DNA of 64,000 nucleotides from Trabulsiella odontotermitis (GTDB taxonomy: Bacteria; Pseudomonadota; Gammaproteobacteria; Enterobacterales; Enterobacteriaceae), in contig NZ_CP125781.1 in assembly GCF_030053895.1 (NCBI RefSeq), positions 4,154,001-4,218,000 of the forward strand. Reading direction: 5' to 3'. Position 1 is the first letter of the stretch. Each line of letters opens with the position of its first letter. Made by a program: the position numbers and the translations under genes. The notes beneath the pieces were generated by a model. It ran no database searches, was not told the origin of the DNA, and saw only the letters and a program-made list of their open reading frames with translations. Shown here piece after piece: positions 44,224 through 52,765 of the stretch.

Positions 44224-45623
44224 CTTCATCCTCCACTCTCGCACTCAGCAAGCACTTCCGCCGGGGCCTGCTTGTTTGCGCCCTGACGGCGGCATGCTCT
44301 GGTGCTGCCGCCCAGACGAGTGTCAACGAATATGGCCTGCAGCATCGCGGCAGCGTCATTGGCGACGATGTGCTGTACAGCATCGGCGGCGGACGGGCGG
44401 TATCCATGACGGGCGCGGCAAACATGCGCTCGATCGGCGTCGGCGTTGGCTGGAACAGCAACCTCATTTGCGGCGACATGAGCCTCACCACCACGTTGCA
44501 GAACCAGTTGAACGGCATCACCAACGGGTTCCAGACCATCATGTCGAATGTGATCCAGAACGCCACCAGTGCGGTGGCTTCGCTGCCTGCGCTGATCATC
44601 CAGCGCGCTGATCCCGGTCTCTATAACCTGCTCACCAACGGTGTCCTGCAAGCCAGGCTCGATTTCGACCGCTCGAAACTCACCTGCAGGGCGATCGCGA
44701 ACAGGATGGCCGACATGGCCGGTGGCCAGCTCGGCTGGGACCAGCTCGCGGAAGGCATGGCGCTCAAGAAGGCGGTTGCCAGCACCGATGCGGTTTCCGC
44801 GATCGAGGAGGCAGAAAGCAGCAAGGGCAATGAAGGCGTGCCCTGGGTCGGAGGCGACAATGCCGGCGGCTCGGGCCAGGCGCCTATCCGCGTGGTCGCT
44901 GACGTGACGCGCGCCGGCTACAACCTGGTCAACGGGCGCAGCGTCGATGACACCTCATCCATCGATTCCGGCAGTTGCGGCGACCGACTGGCGTGCCAGA
45001 CCTGGACCTCTCCGCAGGCTGCCGTCACCTGGGCTACGCGTGTGCTGGGCGAGCAGGAACAACGCACCTGCGAGAGCTGCACCAAGACGCAGACCACGCC
45101 CGGCGTCGGTCTGACACCGCTCATTCAGGAAGAGTACGAGACCAAGCTGGAGAGCTTGCAGGAACTGATCTCGGGCAGCAAGTCGATGAGCTTCGACAAC
45201 CTGCAGGCGGCCAGCAGCACCTCGTTGCCGATTACCCGTGGCGTGATCGAGGCGCTGCGTGATGAACCCGATCAGGACATCCTCGCAAGGCGTCTCGCTT
45301 CCGAGGTTGCGCTCGCCAGCGTGCTGGAAAAAGCATTGCTGCTTCAGCGCACGCTGCTGACCGGGCGGATGGAGCCGAATGTGGCCGCGAACGAAATGGC
45401 CCAGGAGGCGGTCACGCAGGAGAGCAACATTCTCGACCGCGAGATCAACAACCTCAAGACTGAGCTCGAACTGCGCCGTGAGCTGGCCAACAACTCCCCG
45501 ATGCAGATCATCCAGCGCCACAGCACCCGGGCTGCGGGTTCGCGGGGTGTGTACCAGGGCGATCCCATCCCCAATCGCCTCGATGAATTGCAGCGCTCGC
45601 AATCGGGAGGAAGCAATCCATGA
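44220..45623 (+). CDS. ICE protein, TIGR03755 family (TraH-like)
   Basis: 467 residues, secreted (signal near CSGAAAQ). SVIGDDVLYSIGGGRAV, WNSNLICGDMSLTTTLQNQLNG and the paired cysteine motif EQEQRTCESCTKTQ are visible, with a C-terminal coiled coil. Family members are periplasmic parts of the MPF-G machine. It is coupled to TIGR03756 upstream and the small membrane gene downstream. Confidence 0.87.
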   Translation: MTSSSTLALSKHFRRGLLVCALTAACSGAAAQTSVNEYGLQHRGSVIGDDVLYSIGGGRAVSMTGAANMRSIGVGVGWNSNLICGDMSLTTTLQNQLNGITNGFQTIMSNVIQNATSAVASLPALIIQRADPGLYNLLTNGVLQARLDFDRSKLTCRAIANRMADMAGGQLGWDQLAEGMALKKAVASTDAVSAIEEAESSKGNEGVPWVGGDNAGGSGQAPIRVVADVTRAGYNLVNGRSVDDTSSIDSGSCGDRLACQTWTSPQAAVTWATRVLGEQEQRTCESCTKTQTTPGVGLTPLIQEEYETKLESLQELISGSKSMSFDNLQAASSTSLPITRGVIEALRDEPDQDILARRLASEVALASVLEKALLLQRTLLTGRMEPNVAANEMAQEAVTQESNILDREINNLKTELELRRELANNSPMQIIQRHSTRAAGSRGVYQGDPIPNRLDELQRSQSGGSNP

Positions 45624-45970
45624 TCCCGGCCTGGCTTCGCATGCGGTGGTTGTTCAATCGCCGTGTCGGCTTCGCGTTGCTGTGGACGATCCTGCTGCTT
45701 GTTGTGGCGATCTCCATCAACCTGATTGGCATCCGTGTGCTTGGCAGTATCGAAGGCTGGCAGCGCTGGATGGACGACCATACGGGCTATTTCCTGGCCT
45801 GGCGTCTGCTGCTTTATGCGGGCCTCGCCTGGGGTTGGCTCTGGATGCGTAAACGGGTCCTGGCTCGCGAACCTGGTACGGAACCACACCAGCGCCTCAT
45901 CCGTGTCGAAATCGCCGGCGTGGTGGCTCTGGCCGTTCTGGAAGGCAGCCTGCTGCTGCAGTCCACTTGA
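45620..45970 (+). CDS. Conserved small ICE membrane protein
   Basis: 116 residues with three hydrophobic segments (about 17-38, 57-75 and 95-112). It lies between TIGR03755 and TraG in this class of element. It overlaps the preceding gene by 4 bases. No function is known. Confidence 0.78.
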   Translation: MIPAWLRMRWLFNRRVGFALLWTILLLVVAISINLIGIRVLGSIEGWQRWMDDHTGYFLAWRLLLYAGLAWGWLWMRKRVLAREPGTEPHQRLIRVEIAGVVALAVLEGSLLLQST

Positions 45971-45985
45971 TGAGCGGAGGACACG

Positions 45986-47503
45986 ATGACGCTCTATACG
46001 TCCGATTATCTGGAGTATTACCTGACACTGGTTGGGTGGATCGTTCATAACGGCATCTGGTCGGTCCTGGTCGCCAGCGGCTTGTTTGCGCTCCCGTTTA
46101 TCGCGATCGTCATTCAGGAATGGCTGAAAGCACGCGCGGAGGGAGCTGACGAGGGCAACAAGGGCGTGCTTTCCTCGATGCGGATCGAAAACCGGGTGTT
46201 CGTCGCCATCGTGGTGATCATGTTCGCCGGCATTCCGTTCATCGATGTGGATCTCAACACCATCAGCTTCGATCAGTCCCGCTCCAGCCAGTGCCAGGTG
46301 AACGTTCCCGCGCCCAGCGATACAGGTTGGGGCCAGTCATTCACCACGCTCAACAACCAGTCGGCCAAGGTGCCGGTCTGGTGGTTTTTCATGCACTCGA
46401 TCTCCAAGGCTGTCACCGGTGCCGCCGTCGCGGCGATCCCGTGCGGAACCGACCTGCGGCAGATGAGGATGGACATCGACAACACCCGTATCGACGACCC
46501 CTTGCTGGCTCAGGAAGTGACAGATTTCGCGCTCAATTGCTACGGTCCCGCCCGAGCCAAGCTGTTCATGAACCGCCCGACTCTGAGCGAAGAGCAGATG
46601 GCGGACGTCAGCTGGATCGGCTCCAATTACTTTGTCGACACGCCCGGCTACTACGACACTTATCGCTCAAGCACGCCTCGCGAGTCATGGCCGTACGATG
46701 ACAGCCGTGATGCGGGGCTGACCGAGGTGCCTAGCGGCGCCGGTTACCCGAACTGCCGGGAATGGTGGTCGGATGGTTCAACCGGACTACGTGCGCGCCT
46801 GCTGGCTCAGGTCGATCCCAATCTGCTTTCACGCATGGCGAACTGGGCTGGCTTCATCTCCAGGACCGAGCTGGACGATTCCGTGATCCGCGCCATCGCG
46901 GCCCCGCGGCAACAGAAACTGAACCAGGGCGCCGTCTACACCGACTACGGCGGCCAGATCGACAAGACCTTGCCGAATGTCGTTACCCGAGCCGCGGGCG
47001 ATGTGGGGATGGCGGTGGGTGCCGTGGGGTTCTTCCCGGCGATGGACGTCATGCGTCAGGCTTTGCCCATGGCGTTGTCACTGCTCAAGATGGCGCTGGT
47101 GATTTGCATTCCGCTCGTGCTGGTGATCGGCACCTACGACCTGAAGACCGTGGTGACCGTCAGCGTGATCCAGTTCGCCCTGTTCTTCGTGGATTTCTGG
47201 TTCCAATTGGCAAGGTGGGTCGACTCCACGATCCTGGACGCGCTCTATGGCTGGGGATGGGGCTACAACCGTCCGATGACCTATTTCGACCCGGTGATGG
47301 GGCTGAACAATGCATTCGGGGATCTGCTGCTGAACTTCGTGATGGGAATGATGTTCCTTGTGCTACCAACTTTTTGGGTTACTACGCTTACTTGGGTGGG
47401 AATTCGAGCTGCTGGCGTAGTTGCTGGATTGGCAAGCGCAACGAAAGATGCCACTGCGGCTGGAGGAAAAGGACCTAGCGTTATCTCCAGCAAGCTGAAA
47501 TAA
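45986..47503 (+). CDS. TraG N-terminal-like conjugation membrane protein
   Basis: 505 residues. Membrane segments lie near residues 10-45, 65-85, 335-390 and 440-470, with a soluble periplasmic part between them (SYFVDTPGYYDTYR). It corresponds to the TraG-N family protein ending the MPF-G transfer operon, which acts in mating-pair stabilisation. The last 150 bases have clearly AT-richer codon use than the rest of the gene (for example TTTTGGGTTACTACGC), suggesting a recombination joint. Confidence 0.85.
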   Translation: MTLYTSDYLEYYLTLVGWIVHNGIWSVLVASGLFALPFIAIVIQEWLKARAEGADEGNKGVLSSMRIENRVFVAIVVIMFAGIPFIDVDLNTISFDQSRSSQCQVNVPAPSDTGWGQSFTTLNNQSAKVPVWWFFMHSISKAVTGAAVAAIPCGTDLRQMRMDIDNTRIDDPLLAQEVTDFALNCYGPARAKLFMNRPTLSEEQMADVSWIGSNYFVDTPGYYDTYRSSTPRESWPYDDSRDAGLTEVPSGAGYPNCREWWSDGSTGLRARLLAQVDPNLLSRMANWAGFISRTELDDSVIRAIAAPRQQKLNQGAVYTDYGGQIDKTLPNVVTRAAGDVGMAVGAVGFFPAMDVMRQALPMALSLLKMALVICIPLVLVIGTYDLKTVVTVSVIQFALFFVDFWFQLARWVDSTILDALYGWGWGYNRPMTYFDPVMGLNNAFGDLLLNFVMGMMFLVLPTFWVTTLTWVGIRAAGVVAGLASATKDATAAGGKGPSVISSKLK

Positions 47504-47511
47504 CTTAACGC

Positions 47512-47892
47512 TTACAGATCTTTTTCATCAGGGAAATCGGGGTGGTCCGTGTCGTTATAAGGCACAGGATCGTACCAGGGCATTTCCCTGAGATCATCAT
47601 GCCTAGTGGATGGCCACTTATCTTCCTCTGCATCAGCGCCTTGTCCGGCTGACCAGGCAACTGCGACAACGAACAGGAGCAGCAAGGCCAGCCAGAAGGC
47701 GACGCAGAGGAGAACGCCAAGCACCGCGAGCCTGGCAAGCCATGGGAGAGCCGACGCCACCAGTCCGGGGACGCCTTGCGCAACCAGCCAGCGAGCAGCC
47801 TTCTTTTCCAACCGTGTATAACCACGCCAGGCACGCCCCATGCCGCTACCGAGCCGATAGGCCCATCCCTTGTTGTGTGCGTGCGTTGCCAT
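47512..47892 (-). CDS. DUF3742 family ICE protein
   Basis: 126 residues. MATHAHNKGWAYRLGSGMGRAWRGY is followed by membrane-associated hydrophobic segments (about 50-85) and an acidic tail (DHPDFPDEKDL). ATG 47892 is preferred because GAGGATATG lies upstream; a start at 47898 is an alternative. It is conserved near the integrase end of such elements. It converges with TraG with an 8-base gap. The function is unknown. Confidence 0.75.
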   Translation of the reverse strand: MATHAHNKGWAYRLGSGMGRAWRGYTRLEKKAARWLVAQGVPGLVASALPWLARLAVLGVLLCVAFWLALLLLFVVAVAWSAGQGADAEEDKWPSTRHDDLREMPWYDPVPYNDTDHPDFPDEKDL

Positions 47893-48037
47893 GGTCATAT
47901 CCTCGCTTCTCACTGTTGCATTAGTTCATCGTCGAAATATCTTCCTGTGTCGTTCGCAGACGGGTTGGAGGCACTGCTTTCTTACTTCAGACCTCCACAA
48001 GGGAGCTTTGTTCGTTCTAGTTTCTCAAGCACCTGGA

Positions 48038-48457
48038 TCAACGCTTCCACGGATCGATCACTGTGATGCCACAGTCCACGAAGTCCTTGACGTTGCGGGT
48101 TGCCAGGCTGGCGCCTCGCGACTTTGCGATCGCCGCGATCATGGCGTCGAACTGGCTGATCGGCTTGCCCGCCAGTTTGCGTGACGCTGCGATTTCGGCG
48201 TAGGCATCGGATGCGTCATTGTCGAAGCCCAGCACCTGTCCGGCCATATCCGAAGCAAAGATGCCGTGAATCGCCTCCATGAGCGCGGCCTTGCGTTGGC
48301 CGTCCGGCAGCAGGCGCACGCCATACAGCAACTCCGCCCGCGTGACTGTCGTGGTGAACAGCGCTGAGCGAGGTTGCTGAGCCAGCCAGGTCAGCGCAAG
48401 TGCATCGGGAGCTGGGCGAAGTGTCTCGGACAGAACGTTGGTGTCGAGGACGATCAT
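48038..48457 (-). CDS. VapC/FitB-type PIN-domain ribonuclease toxin
   Basis: 139 residues. The PIN acidic residues are seen in MIVLDTNVLSE (Asp), RAELLYGV (Glu), FDAMIAAIAKS (Asp) and ATRNVKDF (Asp). Its start overlaps the antitoxin stop by 4 bases, the usual toxin-antitoxin coupling. It would cleave RNA when the antitoxin decays and stabilise the ICE. It is complete. Confidence 0.9.
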   Translation of the reverse strand: MIVLDTNVLSETLRPAPDALALTWLAQQPRSALFTTTVTRAELLYGVRLLPDGQRKAALMEAIHGIFASDMAGQVLGFDNDASDAYAEIAASRKLAGKPISQFDAMIAAIAKSRGASLATRNVKDFVDCGITVIDPWKR

Positions 48458-48708
48458 GCATCAAACTCCGGCGGGTTACGAATGGCATCCCGCGCCGGCA
48501 GGTCTAGCTCGATCCCGCCTAGCGGCTCTACCCGCGCACGAATAGCCTCGATCAAAGAATTGCCGCGTGCAGTCTCGGTCGATAAAGCCGCCCGCAAGAT
48601 GTCGCGAGCCTCATCTTCCATCGAACGGCCATGCTGAGCGGCTTGCACGCGCAGACGCGCTTTCAGCCCCTCGTCAATGTTCCTGATGGTCATCGTGGTC
48701 ATTGCCAT
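48454..48708 (-). CDS. FitA/VapB-type ribbon-helix-helix antitoxin
   Basis: 84 residues. The ribbon-helix-helix N-terminus TMTIRNIDEGLKARLRVQAAQHGRSMEDEAR is of FitA type. A GGAGG site lies 6 bases before ATG. It binds the PIN toxin through its C-terminal tail and represses the operon. A direct repeat TTAGTCA/TTAGTCACC at 48722-48728 and 48739-48747 just upstream is a candidate operator. Confidence 0.88.
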   Translation of the reverse strand: MAMTTMTIRNIDEGLKARLRVQAAQHGRSMEDEARDILRAALSTETARGNSLIEAIRARVEPLGGIELDLPARDAIRNPPEFDA

Positions 48709-48828
48709 GTCGCACCTCCATTAGTCATTGATGACATATTAGTCACCGACTAACGGAAACGCAAGGTGGCAGCTCTCACATCGGCCTGCTTGTGCGACAG
48801 CAGGGATCGCATCGGCCGTAGGCGGATA

Positions 48829-49073
48829 TCAATGCTGTGTGGCAGGCATCAGGTCGCCCGCAGTATCGAGATCAACGCGCCTCAACTTCTCCAGCAGATC
48901 AAAAAATTCGCGTTCGCCCCCAGAATGCGGGTGAACACCGCACACTGGCAGATGAGAGAGTCGAGCAATAGGCGCTGGTCCAGTGCGGTATCGCATTCCG
49001 CTACGCCCGACATGATGAGCGCATACGCGCGTTGCGCGTGAATGCTGGTTCTGTTGTTGTCTGAATGATCCAT
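48829..49073 (-). pseudogene. Small conserved ICE gene disrupted by a frameshift
   Basis: The first frame, MDHSDNNRTSIHAQRAYALI... to RILGANAN, continues in the next frame as EFFDLLEKLRRVDLDTAGDL to the stop at 48829. Joining the two gives a plausible protein of about 81 residues. The shift lies near a run of six T (about 48901-48906 on the complement), where one base seems missing. The family is a small ICE protein whose role I do not know. Confidence 0.6.
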
Positions 49074-49099
49074 GTTGTCCCCTCCGTGGCCTTGTTCCC

Positions 49100-49300
49100 C
49101 TGCGCCGCCCGGAATGGAATCCGATAGATGGCGGCGACCCGCAGGGGTGAGAAACCGGCTGATACCAGACCGGCCAGACGCGAACGTCTGCCCTACGGAT
49201 CGCCATAACGCGACCCGCTGGTATCAAGTTCGGGTTCTCACACCCGGCGCCTATGAGTGGCGCACCGCAAGGATTGCACATCGCAATTTGCTGGAGCAAT
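49100..49300. other. Candidate origin of transfer: long imperfect inverted repeat upstream of the relaxase gene
   Basis: GGGTGAGAAACCGGCTGATACCAG (here split: GGGTGAGAAACC at 49145-49156, CTGATACCAG at 49159-49168) pairs with CTGGTATCAA...GGGTTCTCACACCC at 49218-49245. The 49-base centre holds a short hairpin AGACG-CGAA-CGTCT (49176-49189). It sits in the 485-base gap before the MobH relaxase. In the clc element the transfer origins lie next to the relaxase gene. A structured RNA is an alternative. The rest of the gap has no gene. Confidence 0.5.
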
Positions 49301-49558
49301 AAAAAGATCAATTTTTTCCGCTAGATAAGGCCAAATTCTGTCGCAGCCTAGAACTGCCGTACGAAGGCATCTTGGACGACGACAAAGGGACTGCATCCGT
49401 GCCGCATTCCTGCTCGCTGGAACTGGCCCAGAGGGCTATATCAAAGGGTTTCGGCAAGGGCAAAAGGTCGTCAAGGGGCAAGGGAATGGGGCCCAAGGGG
49501 AATGGGCCTATCCGGAAAAGGAAAAGGCTCCCCGCCGACCGCAATTTCAGGTGCTTTC

Positions 49559-51418
49559 ATGTTCGCGCTGTTCCAACGAAAACGACCCGTGCAGGCCGCT
49601 ACCACAGCGCCCGCCACTGCAACAAAGGCCAAAGGGCTGATGCGACCGGAACCGGCCGCATCGCTGCTGGCCACCGCGCGCCGGCAGAAGCTGCTGGAGC
49701 ACATATGGCAGCGAACATCACTCTCGCGTCAGCAATTCGCAGTGCTGTACCTCGGCCCGTTGGAACGGTACGCCGAGTTGGTCCAACAGTTTCCAGCGTC
49801 GGAATCGCACCACCACGCCTATCCCGGCGGCCTGCTTGACCACGGGCTTGAGATCGTCGCCTACGCACTCAAGCTGCGACAGTCCCACCTTCTCCCAGCC
49901 GGGGCGACACCGGAAGATCAAGCCGCGCAGGCCGAGGCCTGGACAGCCGCTACAGCCTATGCGGCGCTGCTGCATGACATCGGCAAAATTGCAGTCGATC
50001 TGCACGTCGAGATGAACGACGGCAGTTTGTGGCACCCCTGGCATGGACCGTTGCAGCATCCATACCGCTTTCGCTATCGGAAGGATCGCGAGTACCGCCT
50101 GCACAACGCCGCGAGTGGATTGCTTTACAACTGCGTGCTCGATCGCGAGATCCTGGACTGGCTCAGCAGCTACCCCGAACTGTGGGCGGCGCTGCTTTAT
50201 GTCCTGGCCGGCCAGCATGAGCACGCCGGAGTATTGGGCGAACTGGTCACGAATGCCGATCGGGCTTCCGTGGCGCAGGAACTCGGCGGAGATCCCGCCA
50301 AGGCGATGGCTGCACCGAAGCATACATTGCAGCGCAAATTGTTGGAGGGGCTTCGCTACCTGCTCAAGGAAGAGTTAAAGCTGAATCAACCACAGGCCTC
50401 GGACGGTTGGCTGACGCAGGATGCCTTGTGGCTTGTTTCCAAGACTGTCTCGGACAAGCTGCGCGCACATTTGCTGTCTCAGGGCATCGAGGGTATTCCG
50501 GCCAACAACACGGCCGTCTTCAATATCCTGCAGGACCACGGCATGCTCCAGGCCACGCCGGATGACAAGGCTATCTGGAAAGCGGTCGTCACCAGCGACA
50601 CTGGCTGGACCCACACGTTCACTCTGCTTCGGCTTGCACCAGCATTGATATGGGAAGGCAGTGAACGCCCGCCGGCGTTTCAGGGAACCGTGGAAGTGGT
50701 GCAGGATGACACCTCTACGGCGGATGCATCCCCCGCTTCACCAAACGTTGCGGAGCAGCCTTTGCCGTCCACCGGCTCGGCAGCTGCTCCAGCGCTCTCC
50801 GCTCCTGGACCTGGTACGCAGGCGGCCAGCGTGGATGGCGTCGATGCGTTGCTCGATCTGCTCGGGACACCGGACGTGACGCTGCCGTCGACCACAGCAT
50901 CTCCGAACGAACCAACTGAGACAGGCACCACGCAGGATCAGGAGCCTGAGCTGCCGCCTGCCGCTCCTTCAACTGCCGAAGTGAAAAACGAAACTCAGGT
51001 GCCTCCATCTGGCGAACACTTCATCGCCTGGCTGCGTCAGCATATCAGCACCCGCAAGCTGATTATTAACGACGCTAAAGCCCTGGTGCATACCGTCTCC
51101 GATACCGTTTACCTGGTCAGCCCAGGATTGTTTCAGCGCTACGCACAAGAGCATCCCAAAACGGCATTTCTGGCAAAACAGGAAAATGTTGCGGATTGGC
51201 AGTGGATTCAGAAAGCGTTCGAAAAGCTGCAATTGCATCGTAAACAGGATAGCGGCCTGAATATCTGGACTTGCGAGGTCACCGGGCCACGGAAATCAAG
51301 GCGATTGCATGGCTATCTGTTGGCTGATCCCACACGTCTTTTCGATGAAGTTCCGCCTAACAATCCATACTTGACTTTGGCAACGACCACATCACCAACG
51401 GCATCAGGCGTATATTGA
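49559..51418 (+). CDS. traI: MobH-family conjugative relaxase (TraI_2 domain)
   Basis: 619 residues from ATG 49559; the upstream ATG at 49502 opens a Gly/Lys-rich low-complexity stretch and is rejected. The relaxase motif HHH is at residues 84-86 (SESHHHAYPGGLLDHGLE), and an HD pair at 139-140 (LLHDIGKIAVDL) gives the HD-hydrolase-like MobH centre. A Pro/Thr/Ala-rich linker (about 370-480) leads to a C-terminal DUF1528-like domain (HFIAWLRQHISTRKLIIND). It nicks oriT and leads the strand into the channel. Confidence 0.92.
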   Translation: MFALFQRKRPVQAATTAPATATKAKGLMRPEPAASLLATARRQKLLEHIWQRTSLSRQQFAVLYLGPLERYAELVQQFPASESHHHAYPGGLLDHGLEIVAYALKLRQSHLLPAGATPEDQAAQAEAWTAATAYAALLHDIGKIAVDLHVEMNDGSLWHPWHGPLQHPYRFRYRKDREYRLHNAASGLLYNCVLDREILDWLSSYPELWAALLYVLAGQHEHAGVLGELVTNADRASVAQELGGDPAKAMAAPKHTLQRKLLEGLRYLLKEELKLNQPQASDGWLTQDALWLVSKTVSDKLRAHLLSQGIEGIPANNTAVFNILQDHGMLQATPDDKAIWKAVVTSDTGWTHTFTLLRLAPALIWEGSERPPAFQGTVEVVQDDTSTADASPASPNVAEQPLPSTGSAAAPALSAPGPGTQAASVDGVDALLDLLGTPDVTLPSTTASPNEPTETGTTQDQEPELPPAAPSTAEVKNETQVPPSGEHFIAWLRQHISTRKLIINDAKALVHTVSDTVYLVSPGLFQRYAQEHPKTAFLAKQENVADWQWIQKAFEKLQLHRKQDSGLNIWTCEVTGPRKSRRLHGYLLADPTRLFDEVPPNNPYLTLATTTSPTASGVY

Positions 51419-51859
51419 GGCGCTGCAAATTGAGTTTGGCGAAATCTACCTTTTTTCAGGTACGGTAATCAAGCTCGGCATGCTGCGCGGCCTTCCATGC
51501 CCAGCGGATGAGGATATCCAAAAGCGCAGCCAGCGCCCATCTCCTGGAAAATCAACGAACGAGGAACGAATTTCGGCTGCAACCTGGATCGCCTCCAGCG
51601 CACCTTGTAGACCATCACATTGAGGCAAATACCTGCCGCGGGATTTGCCTTCCACCTATGTCGTTCGCCTAACGAAAATCCTGCTCAAATCGAAACCTGA
51701 AAATCTTATGAGCACACGTCAACAATTCGGTGTGAATGCATTCACGAAAATATAATCTTTAAGCACATTCTAATAACAATTTCCACCGAGTTACATTTAA
51801 ACCAAACACCAGAAGCGTCTCCCTCAATTGTCAATTCGGATAAATGCAAGCGACAATCA
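51419..51859. other. AT-rich non-coding stretch upstream of the Hha-like gene
   Basis: No convincing gene. From about 51690 the composition turns strongly AT-rich (TATAATCTTTAAGCAC, 51751-51766), unlike the ICE average, and continues into the Hha-like gene. Promoter elements and H-NS-type binding are plausible here. Nothing more specific is visible. Confidence 0.4.
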
Positions 51860-52063
51860 ATGATAAGAAAAAGATATTTAATGCAGTTCAGAAAATGCCA
51901 GACCTTGCACACCTTGGAACAGGTCTACAGTCATATGAAAGACCGCGTTCCATCTTCTGAACTAGGAGAATTTGAAGGGGCATGCGACCACCGCCGCGCA
52001 GAAATCACCCATGGTCAACTGTGGGACAGAGTTCCCGCATCCGCCTGGAAGAATGTCGAGTAG
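51860..52063 (+). CDS. Hha/YmoA-family nucleoid-associated regulator
   Basis: 67 residues, family length. YLMQFRKCQTLHTLEQVY, ACDHRRAEIT and LWDRVPASAWKNVE match Hha positions (YLMRLRRCQTIDTLERV..., ADHRLAELT..., LYDKIPSSVWKFI). Hha partners H-NS to silence horizontally acquired DNA and has no DNA-binding domain of its own. The gene is preceded by the AT-rich stretch. It is probably borrowed from enterobacteria or a plasmid. It may quiet the ICE or host genes. Confidence 0.85.
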   Translation: MIRKRYLMQFRKCQTLHTLEQVYSHMKDRVPSSELGEFEGACDHRRAEITHGQLWDRVPASAWKNVE

Positions 52064-52092
52064 ATGCCACCGATGTAATCTGATGGTGAGCA

Positions 52093-52419
52093 TCAAACGC
52101 GATCGGCCTGTCCTTCATTCGCCATGACGCCGGCGCGAACAAGCTTCAGGCACTTCTCTGTCTCTTCGATAAGCAGAGCCGCGCTGCATTCCAGCGCATC
52201 TGCAATGCGCAGGATCAGCGCCAGGGTGGGCATGTGCTCACCCCGCTCGATTCTGCCCATGTGCGCGCGTTCGATTCCGGCCATGTTTCCCAGTGCCTCC
52301 TGGGCCGTTCCGCGCTCCGTCCTCAACGCCTTTACCGCCATGCCAAACGCCTTGGCCGGCTCCGCCTCAAAACTTGTACTGCCTGTAGGCCGGCCTCGCC
52401 TTATTTCACGCTTTTGCAT
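52093..52419 (-). CDS. XRE-family transcriptional regulator
   Basis: 108 residues. The helix-turn-helix is in GTAQEALGNMAGIERAHMGRIERGEHMPTLALILRIADAL. The basic N-terminus (MQKREIRRGRPTGS) is encoded inside a large palindrome, so the protein or another factor may bind over its own start codon. It is a single gene near the integrase and a candidate regulator of excision or of the relaxase region. The family fit is secure; the target is inferred. Confidence 0.85.
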   Translation of the reverse strand: MQKREIRRGRPTGSTSFEAEPAKAFGMAVKALRTERGTAQEALGNMAGIERAHMGRIERGEHMPTLALILRIADALECSAALLIEETEKCLKLVRAGVMANEGQADRV

Positions 52420-52438
52420 CTACAAAAGCGTGAAATAA
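52401..52438. repeat. Perfect 16-bp inverted repeat across the XRE start codon
   Basis: TTATTTCACGCTTTTG (52401-52416) is mirrored exactly by CAAAAGCGTGAAATAA (52423-52438) with spacer CATCTA. The ATG of the XRE gene (52419-52417) lies inside the spacer. Either a protein operator or an mRNA hairpin hiding the start and ribosome site is possible. Confidence 0.8.
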
Positions 52439-52455
52439 GAGCATAAATTAAACCA

Positions 52456-52469
52456 CGTTTAATTAAACG
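52456..52469. promoter_or_regulatory. 14-bp palindrome CGTTTAATTAAACG
   Basis: A perfect 14-base palindrome lies 18 bases beyond the large repeat, in the divergent gap between the XRE gene and the LysR-type gene. A dimeric-repressor site is likely; which protein binds it is unknown. Confidence 0.5.
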
Positions 52470-52765
52470 CGGACTGCTATTATCTGGCATTGTCTACCGC
52501 ATCCTTCTTTACAGGAGAGCCAGCCATGCAATGCCAGCAACCCCCTGAATCGGTACGGATCGCCGTCTCCTTCGGAGCCTTCACCGCAACATTGACGCAC
52601 CTCTTGGCGAAGCAGCGCGCAGAGGAGCCCGGCACGGCGATATGCCTTACCGAGACTTTGTTTTCCGAGCAGGTCAGCGGGGTGAAGGATGGTCGTTACG
52701 ATCTTGGATTTGCTGTCGCACCGCCCGCTGAGGCCAAGCTGCAAAACGAGCTGCTGTGGCATGAT

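Noticed and set aside
51446..51655. Minus-strand frame of 69 residues after the relaxase gene
   Set aside because: No ribosome site or recognisable motif; composition suggests non-coding DNA.
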